From positions 11,407,001 to 11,471,000 of the forward strand of contig NC_079875.1 of NCBI RefSeq assembly GCF_029227915.1: a DNA stretch of 64,000 nt, given 5' to 3'. Shown in pieces: positions 1-13,300 of the stretch. Each line of letters opens with the position of its first letter. The stretch's first letter is position 1. The position numbers were made by a program, and so were the translations under genes. The notes beneath the pieces were generated by a model, which was not told where the DNA came from, ran no database searches, and saw only the letters and a list, made by a program, of their open reading frames with translations. The stretch comes from Hydractinia symbiolongicarpus (Eukaryota > Cnidaria > Hydrozoa > Anthoathecata > Hydractiniidae).

Positions 1-783
1 ATTCCTATTTTTAGTGTGCTAATGTCTCTAAGTATCCTAGATATTTGTAATTGCCCATATTAAAAAATGCACCAGAACTGCACCAGGTTTTTTTTCAGGA
101 GAATCATGCTCATACCTACAAACATGCAAAATGACTTAGGTGTGCTATTAATACTAAGGTTGACAAAATATTTTAAATATTTTCTTTAATACAGACAACA
201 AAATTATGTATTATTTGTTAACTTTCTAGCCGTTACGGCACAACGTCAATAGATATAAAATGACGTCAAAACACTATGTAAAATCAGCAAAGCCATTGCA
301 TTGTACTTAAAAATTTGAGGCCAACAAATGAAAAAGGGGAAAATAACTAATGTCATGTCTAGGGACTCCTGTGAAATGCTGATGTTATTAAAATTTCTAT
401 AACTTCCAGCCTTTTCCATTGTCCTGCCTGAGTGGATTTTTTACAGGTTTATTGACTACTCCGTTATAATAATACAAATATTGCATGCATTTGTCTTTCT
501 GTAGCAAAGTAGATCTGTTCATTTTCACTTGATGTAGCTGAAAATTTATCTCCTGTTAACTTTTTTGACATTAAGGCATATATAATCAAGGTACTAGACC
601 TGACATCAATGCATTTATTAGGATTAGTGAAACTATTGCGTTGAGCTTATGACTTTGAAACCAGGCGATGCTGGCTATTTTTCAACAAATAAACCTTATA
701 CTTTAAAAAACACTAAACACTACTCCTATGTACATGGTAATTTAACTTCAAAGAATAGTTACCTTAATAAAATCCTTTTTTAG
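1..783. other. Upstream or intronic sequence before the first visible IDH3A exon
   Basis: No exon can be supported here. A good splice acceptor (TTTTTTTAG) lies at 775-783, so at least the end of this stretch is an intron of the isocitrate dehydrogenase gene. The exon with the start codon and the beginning of the mitochondrial presequence is either in this AT-rich stretch and not recognisable, or lies before the window. Confidence 0.5.
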
Positions 784-3700
784 ATTGTATCACTTTCTTC
801 ATGTACAAAACGTGGCTACAGCACTGAGGTAAGTATCTCCCATATTTTGTGTGTAACATGAGCCAATTTGAGCGAAGGTATTCAGAAAATATTTTCATTA
901 GAAGTGAAAAACGCAGTATATTATAATGCTGAAAGGCCTATTATAATTATTCCCTATTTTGTGCTATAAGTATGCACGAAATATCCTTGTGGACCTTCCA
1001 CGGGCCCACAACTTAGCCTATATTATATGGCTGATTCTGTCAGTAAGCTAAAAAGTTATTTTCTTTAAAGACAGATTTTGTTCAATCAACAACATTATAA
1101 CAGCTTTTTTTTAATTATAGAATGTTCGAAAAGTAACCTTAATTCCTGGGGATGGTATCGGACCAGAGATTTCAAGAGCAGTACAAAGAATATTCTCTGC
1201 TGCGCAGGTAATCTGATAATTTGAATTTTTTTAATTAACACAAATTCTATCAAACTTTATTTTTTTGCTCAGTGTTTGCTCTTTTATTTTTTTAATAAAC
1301 CAGTTTTGGTTTAAGAGACTACAAGATATTTGCTTGAAAGTAAAGAGATTTCTATCGTGTGAGTTACAGATAATGTTTGAACTTTTTCAAAAAGGTGCCA
1401 GTAGGATGTGAAAGTTAGACTAAAAATAATACAGATGTGCAAAACGTGTCTACTGCCAGTTCTTGTAAGGATATGAATTCTTACAGCATGTTCAGTTTTG
1501 CAATAAAAACAATAGATTCATTTTACTTTTGTATAATGTTTTTTTCGTTATTGTAGGCTCCAATAGAATGGGAATCTGTTGACGTAACACCGGTAATTGG
1601 TTTGGACGGAAAAACTCAAATTCCACCTGCAGCAATAGAATCCGTCAATCGAACCAAAATTGGTTTGAAAGGTATGAAAAGAAATGCTGTAACATGATTT
1701 AATGTAGTAACTATACCATGTTTTTAAACAGTTTTCTGTTTCTTTATCGGCTAGCATATAGCTGCTAAAGTTCATGGCTATTTCATAGTGGAGAAAAATG
1801 TTACGAAAAAATAATTCGATTTACCTTCTCAGTTAAAGCAGGATATCTCAAGAACGAAATAAGATTTTTATATTCTGTAAAGAGAATAATTCTCAGATAA
1901 ATTGTCCATATTATTAAGACAAAAAAAGTTTTGGACACCTGTCCGAAATTGGTAAATTTAGGCCAAAACTTCTAAAAATGTCTTACAAATTATCGTTTAG
2001 ATGAATGTCTTCCAAATATCTCTGGAGTAAAATTAGGAAAACATGTTTTTTATGGTCCACAAGGTTGGGTTAAATATCTAGAATGAAAATTACTTAATTT
2101 TATTACTGTCCGAAATTGTCCAAAGGGCTATTTTTAGGCCAAATTGATATGTGACAAACGGCCTTTAGAGTCTCAATGTATGCTTAAAGTTTGTTTATTA
2201 ACTGAATAAAAAACATTATGGATTCTGAGGCCATTAAAGATGATGTAGGTGATATATTAAAAGGCTTTTTTGGTGCTAAATTTTTTCGGGCCGAATATGT
2301 GACATCTTTATATTAAATAAAACGTCATTCAGAGTCTACGGTTTTAACATTTTTGTTTATCATGTTAGTAGAAAATATCTCAAGTTGTTCATAAATAGGT
2401 TATTTATTATATACATTAAAATATATACAAAGAAATCATTTTGTGCTTCTTTATAAATTGTATATGATAACACCCAATCTTGTGATAAAGCCAAGATTAG
2501 CTAGCCAGCTAGCTATAAACATCTTTTCAACAACAATTTCAACAATTTCATCTTGAGAAAGCCCACCAAAGTTTTAACTAAAAATAAAAAAAAAGTATTA
2601 AGTTACTTAGCTACAGCATACGATGCAAAATGCAAAACTGAAGGACCAAAAATAGCTACTTTTTACAGAAAAATATAAAACAGGAGAACAAAATTAAAAC
2701 GGATAACAATTATCCACGTCTAAACCTTTAAAACAATTTCCTAATTAAGGGTGCTCTAATAGCAAAAAAATAATATCAAAATCCCTGCAAAATAAAGTAG
2801 TTTACTCGTGCTTTGTCAACCTTTAGCTAGCTTCAAAATTGCTAAGACACTGTTGTTATTCTAGCATTTTCAAAAAATTCCAAACAGGGATTCCCGGGTC
2901 GAGCAATCAAGGCCAAAGTAAACACTAGGTCGCCGTATTTTTTTGGAAAAAACCCATACCTAACAAAACATTAAATGCCATCGCTATGACTCTCTTAGAA
3001 GTTTAAATAATTATTTGATTAAAGAGAAAAGGGATCACACTAGTTTGGCAACTTTTTCTCCTCTGTTTTAGCGCCTAAAGAAGACTCTAACTTAAAATTT
3101 AAGTAGTTTATAGTTTGCAAGACTATCAGTACACGGTAAGGGCCGATAAAGCCATGTTTCCAGGCTCCCCATACCAATTTTCAAATCCGTACCTAGAAGC
3201 GAGGCGTTGGCACAAGGTTGGAAAGATGGTATACAAAAATATATGTTTTTTTTTTAATTTTGTGCATTTTGTTCGACAAAAATAACTTGAAATCTATAAC
3301 ACACATGTATAACATATTTATATATTTAAAAAGAAGAAGAGCAGATCGTTTTAATACTTTTTATTTCAGTAAAATTAAAACAATACAAAAAAAGTTTCAA
3401 TAACTTAAAAAATGATAAAAATACAAAATTTCAAAAAAAATTGTAAAAAAGCCATCTTAATTTTGTAGGCGGTTTGACCGTAGTAAAACAGCCGTGGGTT
3501 CTTGGCACCAAAGGTACCAGAAATCTAAGAAGGGCAAATTGCTCTTTAAAAAACAAAGTTCAAGAAATCCTTAAAATTTCTCTCTCATTAATTAAATGCC
3601 AATGTAAATATGTATGTAAACAATTTGTAAATTGCATGCAGATTCAAATCAACTTGGTAAACAGCAATAAAACCTTAAAATTAAACATGCTTTCTTGAAA

Positions 3701-6700
3701 ATAGAACAACGTCAACTCTTCGCTGAATTAACAACATTAATTCTTTTTTTGCCCATGACTCCTAAAAATTTTATTTTAGGTCCACTGGCCACACCGATTG
3801 GAAAAGGACATGTATCATTGAATCTTACTCTTAGAAGGTAAGGCACACTACGTGCAATGTATCCATAAATTTACGGTACAAACCAACTGCAGATTATTAC
3901 AAGGTAGACAGTGATCCATATTATGCATGGTGAAACAAAATACTATAAATTATATGTTCTAAAAACAGATGGATAAGAAATCGTCATTAAACTCGTCTGG
4001 CATTTCTTGAATTATATTTTAAAGATTTGATTTGATTTGCCTCGCAACTTATTTTACATTCATTTTCGAAAAAAATTGTTGTGAGATAAAAATAATAAAT
4101 TCTGTGAGAATTGAATCTTGTGGATTACCAAAATTCTTCAGTTTCAGGAATTAATTCACCAACATACCCGTGCCCCCTGTAACTGATAAATTTAGCTCCT
4201 GTAAAGTAATTGTTTCCGTATTAGCCAGATAATTAGTTACTGGTAAGGTTACTGCTCTGTAACCACTATCGGTATACGTAACCTTATGAAATCAACAATT
4301 GATGTTATCATTATCGTTACCGATAATAACATTTTTGGCCTGAATTGTCTCCTCTGTGGGTTGCTAAGACAATTCTCGAAAGATATGGAGACAAATTTTA
4401 TTACAGTAACCACAACTCCTTCCCTGCTTTAAGTTTTTACAGTAAACAAAATCCAAAAGATAAAAACATTGTAAAAAAACGATGTCTTATCTTGTCAAAA
4501 TAACTCTTATATGCAAGAAAATCCACACAAAATTAAAAATTTTTGGTCAAAAGACCCTCTTTGCTTGTTACAGCCTGGTTGCTGTAAAAAAAAGTGTGTA
4601 GAAGCACAGTACTAATTGCATTTGGAAGTCTATAGAGGTTTATTTATTTCAAGGCTTAAGATAAAGAAACGTTTCCATTTCTTTTACATATTGTCTGTGT
4701 GAGCAGCTCATTTATTTTTAGAACTTTCAATTTGTACGCAAACGTTCGACCTTGTCGCTCTATAGAAGGCTTTAAAACTGCATACGATAATGTCGATATT
4801 GTGACCATTCGTGAGAACACTGAAGGTGAATACAGTGGAATTGAACATATGGTAAGACGCTATTTCTTTTCCTCAAAGCAACAACACTATCTTTGCCATA
4901 CTTACACGGGCTAGTCTACTTTACTTTGAAATTTAAGCCATTGGTGGTTGAATATCTCTTTTCTTGCTAAAGATGAGGTTTTACCCAAGATATCCGAAGG
5001 ATTTGGCGGTGAGAGATAACCATTTTTCTACCCATATTTAATTCACTTTCTTGGGTTTTCTTGTGTGTAACGTTTTTTTATCAATATTAAAATACCCACC
5101 CTCCCACATCCCTTCCCTGCACTCTACGGAATTGTTTAAAGAGGGGTACACATCTTCAGATGTGGAACATTTAGTGACGGTGTCTTTTGAGCAAAGGCAA
5201 AAATAAGTAAAATAATTTGTGTTGAAAAATTCTTTGATTTGAATCTATAGGTGGTTGATGGAGTTGTACAAAGCATAAAACTCATAACTAGACCAGCTTC
5301 CGAAAGAATTGCAAATTTTGCTTTCGAATACGCTCGTGCAAATAGAAGAGATAAGGTCACTGCAGTACACAAGGCAAATATTATGTGAGTATTTTCGACG
5401 TACTGTATATTAAAAATAAGACGTTACGATCTGTATTGTTTTTTTGGTCGGTCGGTCGGTCGGTCAGTCGGTTGTTTATTTAATGAATCGTGAATGTCCA
5501 GAATCAAAGTATCAATATTAAATCACTGCTATTTATTGTAAAGTGTAAATCAAGCCTTAGATTTTGTTGTTAAAATTTGGTCACGTTTTGTAACCATGTA
5601 AACATGCACAATTCTGTTTTCTGTGTGTAGGCGTCAATCAGATGGATTGTTTCTTCAGTGTTGTCGAGAAGCTTCAGAGAAAAATCCTGATATTAAGTAT
5701 ACCGAGGTATTCTTAGACACAACATGTCTAAATGTAAGTTCGCATTTCTGTTGATGTTTTTGCTATGAATTTATTAATATGCAGTGAAACCTCCCTAATT
5801 TAAATTCTTGCGGGGCAAACATTGACTTGAGATAAAGGAGGTTATCCCACAGGACAAAGATGAATAAATAAAAATTATCTCCAAATATCGACTTTGCGCA
5901 GGTCAATTTCAACCAAAATGTTCACTCTTGACCGAAGATCGTTATGAAACTAAAAAATTACTGGACAAATCAAACTGTCCATCATGAGGTGTCTACTTTA
6001 AAGTATGTCTGGTTCAGGGAGATTTTATTGTGTTTTCTATATTGTCGGCCGTTTTAAATAACTTGTGGATTTTTATCATGCGTGAGTAAAGATTGGGAGG
6101 GGGTGGCGAGAGGGGGTGGAATACCTGATATCACTTTATAGTACATTTAAATATTTTTTTCATATAGATGGTGAAGGATCCTTCCCAATACGATGTATTG
6201 GTAATGCCGAATTTATACGGGGACATATTAAGGTAATGATAAATCGCACCTATAATTATAGTATCAACCGCCCGTATGTAAACAGGTGACAGGAATGCTT
6301 AACTATTCCTTCAAGATTTTAGATTTGCGCTACGTTTTTTTTTCGTAAACTTTTGATCGTCCACTAATGAAAAGAATTACGAGTTAATGCGGCTTGCTGA
6401 AGGATTTTATTCTACGTTTTGTTTTGTCAAGTTGTGTCATAAAAATCTATATCACAAATTATTTAGGCACAATTTTTTCCCGCAAATTTCCTCGAAAATA
6501 AAGTACTGCTTTAACACTTTAACACTTTTACGGATTCAAAGAAAGAGTCCGGTTTTAAATCAAAAACGTAATAATTTGAAAACGGAAATATTTTATCCGT
6601 TTCCATTCTCTTTACACTCGCGTACTAAAACGTTTAAGTTTTTGAATAACCAACTTCATATTATACCGAATTTATTCAGATACATGCGTTTTTCTTGAAA

Positions 6701-7612
6701 ATTTACACCGAATCGAGCAATTATCCCGCATTCAAACGAGTACGGAAAATACTTTTTTCGGAAACAATTCCATTGGCAGTTTCCAGCGTTTGAACCCCTG
6801 CCGCTCAAAATGCTTAATTTCCATTAATTAAAGATGGCAGCATTTTCTTAGCTTTCATTGATTATTAACTAAAGGCTTGGAAGTTGACTCTTTTATTTAC
6901 TGTTGTCAAAATACAGTCGCCGCGGCTAGAAAAGGGATCTAATGCAGGTATTAAACGCTAGAAACCGCGGCTAAAAAAGCAATAATGGAAAACAATTCAA
7001 GTTTTATTTATTTATTTATTTATTTTACGTGTTTTTATTTTCTTCAGTGACTTGTGTGCTGGTTTAATTGGAGGGCTTGGGTTGACACCCAGTGGTAATA
7101 TTGGTATGAATGGTGTAGCTGTGTTCGAAGCGGTACGTCAGATAAGTTTTCTTTAAAAAAAGTTCACAGGACTAGTACTTTTTTCTGAAACGTTTTTGGT
7201 AGTACGTGTTTTACAGATTTTGTAAAATCATTAGGTTTGTGATAATGTAAAGCTTTGCATATAGCTCTGCAAAATACGCTTCACATTCATATTCCTGTTT
7301 AGGTTCATGGCACAGCACCAGACATCGCTGGTGAAGATAAAGCAAATCCAACCGCGCTCCTCCTTAGCGGTGTTATGATGCTCCGTCATATGAAGCTAAA
7401 TAAATATGCTGACGTCATCGAAAAAGCTTGCTTTACCACGATAGCTGAAGGAAAGGTAAGCCCTATTATTCCGATCGGGTAAATACGGGGAATTAGGATT
7501 TAATTTGACTTATATTTCGTTTTTGTTATAGGCCACCACTGGAGATCTTGGCGGGAATTCTTCGTGCACTGCTTACACAGATGAAATTATCCGCCATATT
7601 GAAACGATGTAA
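784..7612 (+). CDS. IDH3A: Isocitrate dehydrogenase [NAD] subunit alpha, mitochondrial (5' partial, 11 visible exons)
   Basis: Catalytic subunit of mitochondrial NAD-dependent isocitrate dehydrogenase, which converts isocitrate to 2-oxoglutarate and CO2 in the TCA cycle. Exons read in phase through GT-AG introns: 784-828, 1121-1207, 1557-1671, 3780-3837, 4722-4851, 5251-5384, 5631-5733, 6168-6232, 7048-7132, 7303-7455, 7532-7612; together 351 residues, against about 366 in vertebrates, so only the start of the presequence is missing. The first exon ends in CTKRGYSTE, like a presequence cleavage region. Recognised motifs: [11 protein letters not shown] (exon 2), [15 protein letters not shown] (exon 5), VHKANIM (exon 6), the family signature [19 protein letters not shown] (exons 8-9) and HGTAPDIAG (exon 10). 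The alpha type (IDH3A), rather than the beta/gamma type, is inferred from the close match along the whole length. ATTAAA at 7658 may be the polyadenylation signal. Intron 3 is 2.1 kb with no feature I can name. Confidence 0.96.
5446..5474. repeat. (GGTC)n microsatellite in an IDH3A intron
   Basis: Seven near-perfect GGTC units, the sixth altered to AGTC, between exons 6 and 7. Confidence 0.9.
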
Positions 7613-7950
7613 ATAATTTTAAATTTTATATTTCGTGCGTTAAAACTAAATGTATTTATTAAACAAAAAATTAGTTTTCTTAAATCTTAATGAAATCATT
7701 TCACTGTTTTTTTTCTTGCTCTGTACTTTTTTGCCCTGTTAACTTTGAGTTACAAATATCCCGTTTTCATTGGTGTAAAGATTTCTATCGTTACAAAAAC
7801 TTTGATAAGACAGTGTGACGGTTTAGAGTTACCTCCAAAAAAAATGCTGACAAAATTTTCGTCACCTGGAGAATATTTGGTCACTTTTATGTTGGTCAAG
7901 GTGAGACGCAGTTAGAAGTAATGATTCTTTCTTCAGGGCAGCGCTAAGTA

Positions 7951-8040
7951 AATCCTCCTCCCCAAGACCTCTTTTTGCTTTTTAATATAATGGTACCCAA
8001 TCGATATTAAAAAGTGAAAAGCGTTCCTGGGGACGAGGTT
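7951..8040. mobile_element. Palindromic MITE, AACCTCGTCCCCAGG family
   Basis: A 90-bp element with imperfect inverted ends (AATCCTCCTCCCCAAG at the left, CTGGGGACGAGGTT at the right). It is flanked by the 10-bp direct repeats GCGCTAAGTA and GCGTTAAGTA, one mismatch apart, which look like an aged target-site duplication. It has no coding capacity. It lies just after the 3' end of IDH3A. Confidence 0.75.
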
Positions 8041-8261
8041 GCGTTAAGTAAAAATATGTCATTAGTTTTCCGAAGTTGTTAAGAAGTATTATAAAACTGT
8101 CGAAGAAGAAAAAAGTCATGAATACACGCGTTTTTGAGTGTTGTGTGATATTTCTTCAAAAATGGTTTAATTAATGTCCCAACTTTGATAAAATTAAAAG
8201 GTTTTCTTTGCAAACAAAGACTTCTGTCCTATACGGTCCTGATCGTATGAGCGAGTGACTA

Positions 8262-10396
8262 AATAAATCTGTCGGATGGACAACTAATTACAGCGCTAAA
8301 ACGATGGGAAGCGTCATGATAAGATCGCTTTAGAATTGTCTCTTAACTATTGATATATGTTATAAGTTTCCAAACTAAAAATCAAATTTTATTAAGAACC
8401 ATAATTAAAAAATTTAGCGTATCCAGTTCAAACTTGTCCATCCGACAGATTTTCGTTACATAAAAATCAATATTCCATGGATATATCATGTGTTTACAAT
8501 CTATTATTTTCAAAAGTATCAAATCTTGGATTGCTTGAACCAGAGAGAGCTGATCTGGAAACTCCTGATATGGCATTGTTTTTTAAATTCCATGAATACC
8601 AATAGTCCATCCGACAGATAAATTCTATCAAAATAGGGGTCTAAAAGACGTTTTACTCTTCGTTATATTAGAGTAATTTTCAAATTTTAATCAATGAATC
8701 AAAGAACTAAATGGTAAAGTCAGAAGAAAAGCGAGAAAATAACCAGAAAAAGTATAGTTTAAAGTTTGGATCAATGATTTAAAAAATGAGAATGTCCATC
8801 CGACAGATTTTCTATTATTCCTACTATACCTTACTAAAGGGCACCTGGTTGTTATTAGCTGGATTAGAGAAGATAAACATATAAAAGAAGCCACAATCCA
8901 AAAAAACATTGACGAGTTCTATATCGAATGGAAACTGTCTGTTTCAACTCTGAAGAAACATATCCATCGAAAAAGAGAACAGGTGAGGAATATAATGCTG
9001 CCAGTAATTACACTCAAAACTTAGTATCTCTGAAGTCATCAAGTATTAATTAGGTATGATTTATTTTTCAAATTTATTTCCTTTTCCTGTTTAGAATTCT
9101 GCGTACAACAATGAAAAGAAAAATATGGAGCAGGGGACGGCATTAATTCACGTCGACTACAGCGAGAGTTATAAAAATAAACAGCAGGATGAAATTCAAT
9201 CTGCATACTTCGGACAATCTTCATTCAGCATATTCACAGCGTGCGTATATTTCAAGCCAAACGCTTCTGCTGAGTTGGTCAAGAAGCCGGTAACAGTCAT
9301 TAGTGAGAGTAGTGATCATTCACGGATCGCATCGATGACTTGCGTACACATGATCATAGTTGAAATTGAAAAGTTTGTGCAACTGAAGAAGATTATTTTA
9401 TGGAGTGATGGCTGTTCAGATCTAGATTTGTGTTTAAAATTCTTTCACAATACAGATCAGATTTAGATCTAGAATGGCATTTCAACGAGGCCCACCACGG
9501 AAAGGGGCCAATGGACGGCATCGGTGGCACCATTAAGAACGTCGTTTTTCGACACGTTAAATCGGGAAAAGTCGTTGTCAATTCCGCAAAAGAATTTTGT
9601 GATGCTGCAAATCGGCTTGTTCCTTCAATCACATCACTCTTTCAAACAGATCTACTTAAAGAACCGGAAGATATTAACAAAGCGCCGAAGATTCCAGACA
9701 CATTGAAAATCCACAAATGGTCACGGGAGGTTGTGAATGGAGGATGTGAGTTAAAGTTTTTTTATTTGTCTAACGATAAAGAACCATTCAAAATACAACA
9801 GTATAGTGATAATCGTATGCTAGAATGTGGCCATGAAGAAAAAGAATATGAGAGTTTATCTCTTATGAGGAGCATTTGTGCCCTGTGTGCTGGGTCATAC
9901 GACCATGAAAATGAGAAGGAGGACTGGTTAAAGTGTTCAATATGCCTTCAATGGTTTCATGAAAGTTGCTTTTAGGTTATTTCAAATCATTTATTACGAA
10001 TCTTTAACTGTAATGATAAATCTGTCGGATGGACTTTTCTTAGATTCGGTGACGATTTCTGCTGAGGGAAAAAGGATTTATAATCAATGAAAATCAGATA
10101 ATTCAAGCATGGAAATACACCTTGCAAAATATAGCAAAAGTGAACATCTTTTTATAAAAGTGATTTCAGCATATCGATGCAAACATTCTTTATTTTTAAG
10201 TGATTAATCTGTCGGATGGACAATTTACCTTTTCTTGAGATTTCTAGAAATAAAAACTTTTTAGCTTCAAATCATTTACTGATTCGAAAACGACATCCAG
10301 TTAATAACTCGCAAAGACATAAAGAACTCGATTTTTCAAATGTTAAAATTTCGAAACAAAATTGTCCATCTGACAGATCCTTCCGACAGATTTATT
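8262..10396. mobile_element. DNA transposon with mirrored 15-bp iterons and a broken transposase-like gene
   Basis: The ends are inverted copies of AATAAATCTGTCGG (left at 8262, right ending 10396). Inside, the motif ATCTGTCGGATGGAC occurs at about 8266 (+), 8436 (-), 8605 (-), 8794 (-), 10020 (+), 10207 (+) and 10364 (-, one mismatch), spaced 157-189 bp within each arm. The order + - - - gene + + - is a mirror image apart from copy number, as expected for transposase-binding subterminal repeats. The body holds the pseudogene at 8911-9975. I cannot name the superfamily and see no certain target-site duplication. Confidence 0.7.
8911..9975 (+). pseudogene. Transposase-like gene with C-terminal PHD-like finger, frameshifted
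   Basis: Three segments form one protein: 8911-8982, an intron with GT-AG borders to 9094, then 9095 onward. The reading continues to the motif WSDGC near 9412, where the frame is lost; it resumes in another frame from about 9419 (RSRFVFKIL) and runs to the stop at 9975. Visible motifs are HVDYSESY, EIQSAYFG, SDHS, WSDGC and NEAHHGKGPMDGIGG. The acidic residues in HVDYSE, WSDG and NEAHHGKG could be a D-D-E type catalytic set (inference). The C-terminus has a CxxC...WxxCxxC..WFHESC zinc finger resembling a PHD finger. From memory, similar multicopy proteins exist in cnidarians and fishes, but I cannot name the family. A start codon and the N-terminal part are not visible. The frame break looks like a small deletion after WSDGC. 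Confidence 0.7.
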
Positions 10397-13300
10397 GTAT
10401 AACCTTGTAATGATATTTGTTCCATAAACATTTTTCTATGGTATATTTTGTCTTTTTGTCTTCATTAGATATATATTAATGATACCAGAAAACTTCAAAT
10501 AGTGATGTCTTTTGTCCCTAATTCGATAAAAATCCAGGTTAAGTATTTAGCACCATAAATTGAAAATATATCGAATCCTTCCGACAGAAATAGTTTATGG
10601 TCGATTAAAGAAAATTGGAAATAAAAATTGCGTGTTTGCATACTTGAATCTTATTATCTTATGGCCTTGTTGATTTCCGCCGGCGAAGGCGGAATCTTTA
10701 ATATCGCCTGGGAAGATAGAGAGATAGATAGATAGAGACAGCCCAGAGCCTGGACGCCTAAAACTTGTCCGGGCTAAAGCTTAAATCCTTGTTTTGACAG
10801 ATTCTTTTCTGAGAACGAGGCTAAATTCAGTTTTAAAGACAATTAATTCTGATATATATCACAACCAAATCTCGGTATAAGTTACGGGAAATAGCAAAGC
10901 ATGGTTTTCCTTTGTTACGTTGTGTCATTCGTAAAGAGTGAGCCAATGACATAAATTTTTAGGACTTACGTACAGGGCACTTTGGTTACACTAATAAGCG
11001 CAAGAAATGAACACATAAAATTTGGTGCTTATTACAAAAATACCAATGGGTTTGTTTACAAAGAAAACAGCCTCGATGTTGTTTGATGTTGTTCTTACAG
11101 GTAGCTTAGCTACTATAGTTACATTTAGGATTAAACTAGCATTTATTACTTAATACTCAGTAAAATAGGTCAAGTTTGAATATTAAACTTTTTCGCTATA
11201 GCTAGCTAGACTAAGCATGAAAGGAGCTGGGTTAAAAGTCAAAACTTAAAGAGGAAAATTACATCACATTTTTTAAGATTATACTACACATATTTGAGAA
11301 CACCTGAAAAATGCATTGTTCATCAACTTACCCCATATGGCTAATATGGAAGATTTCTTCATAAAAAGCATCAAAACTTTTTTCATGTGGATTACTTTTA
11401 CATTAACAAAAATTTAAAATTTGAAGATAAACTTTTGCGATTTTGTCATTCATTAGTTTTCAAATTTCTCGCTGGAAATTTTTAAGGTTTAAAACCCATG
11501 TCTCACAGTAACTTTTTCGTTCTTATCCTAATGTTAATACGTGAGTTGTGCAACAACTTTTGCAGGAAAATAAAAACACATCAAGAGAAAAAGTTTGTTA
11601 TTAAAATATTATAAACTAGTTGTTAGCCCGTGGAAAATCCACGGTTCGCCCATCCTTTTTATACTGCATTGCGTGCTTCTCGCTATTGCACAGCTAAGCT
11701 ACCATTTTGCGTGACAGACAGATGTATACGGGTATTATAATATAGATTAATTTCAAACCGATTAGTCCCTGCAGTCATTTTGGTGTCAGCGGTATGAAAA
11801 ACTATGCAACAATACTAAGTAAAAGTCCTATTACTTCAGTAAAAATTGAAATAATGACTTGAAACTTAGTATTACATGTTTTTAGACCAGTTTGATGAAA
11901 TGAACCCAAAAATTTTTTTTACTACTATCATAGCTTCTGAGTTCTTAATTTTGGCCATTTTTGGAGACGCCGATAAACTTTTTTTGACAGCATATCAATT
12001 TTGACAAGCCATGTGTACCGAAAACATTCTAAGTGATTCTCAGGATTAAAAATAATTCAAACAGATAAAATGTGTCCCAGGTTTAGGACTAAATACCTTA
12101 TCCAGCTCAGAGAAAGTGGGAATGAGCTTCTAAAGCACAGTGTTAAATACATAATCTAAATTTTATGCCGTATAAATACAAAGTGGTTAGAAAGTTATTT
12201 TTTGTACACCTGGATCTGCAACACGTTTACCTTGCACTAATCGCCCCGTCTGGTGCCACTCGCAATTAATTTTTGAATATCCACAGGAACTTTTTATGCA
12301 AAATGAAAAATGCTAAACAACTGTATTTGCTTTGCAGAAGTAACAATAGGCTTTATCTTTATCATAAGTCGTGTGAATGTTGGTTTATGAAAAAGATATT
12401 ATACCCTTAATGCTATAAGTGCTCCACTGGATTTGTAACACATTACACTAAGTGTCGTCCATGTGAAACAGTTTACGCTTTACTAAGTCTTAACCTGAAG
12501 ACTTTAGGTCTTCCCACTTCAAGTGAATATTACTTCTGGCTATACTTTCCCAAATTTTGTTATTTCATAAAAGAAAACTGAAAATCTACAAAATTATTTA
12601 TATATATGTGCAGAAATTTATTTATGAAATATAGGTTTCAGTTTGTTGTGGAAACATGTTTACCAACATGCAATGTCTTGCATACCTAACTAGCTATATA
12701 CTCAAGTCTTGAATGTTCACTGTTATGGGAGGTCCAAATAACTACCTAGCTTTTTTTTATTTAAAATGACAGAATGCCTTACAAAATCTTTTGTGCAGCT
12801 AGCTACATTAAAGCAATATATTTAGCTTTTGTACTTTATCACTTAATTATTTAATAACAAATGCGCCCTGGAGTGCTGGCATGGTACTGGCTAGGTAGCT
12901 TAAAATCACAAAATAAATATTATCCAGATGTGACCATCCCTCATCATCAGACATCGGAACGGCGTTTCTGTTCTTTACTTCTCATTGTAGGGTACCTCAA
13001 ATTCTTGTAAATCCAATTAACAAAAATTACTTAAGAATTCCTCTTCTTGTATATTTGCAGCTTATTGACACCCTCTTATTTTAGAATATTCTCAGAAATA
13101 ATAGACCAAAAGAAATTACATCACAGTTTCTTGTCCACCGCCCACGTGTGTTTGAGAACAACCCACACAAAAAAGTTCGTTATTTTTTAAATTATTTGTG
13201 TAAAAATTACTATTTTATTCACAATAAACCACTTGTCAGTCATTTTATTCCTCCAAAAAGAATCCTATCCAAGGTGCTTTTCTATTAGTGCTGAATTTAA

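Noticed and set aside
6387-6698. 103-codon frame in an IDH3A intron
   Set aside because: It lies wholly in the intron between exons 8 and 9, has Phe/Lys/Asn-rich content typical of AT-rich noncoding DNA, and no repeat or domain is recognisable.
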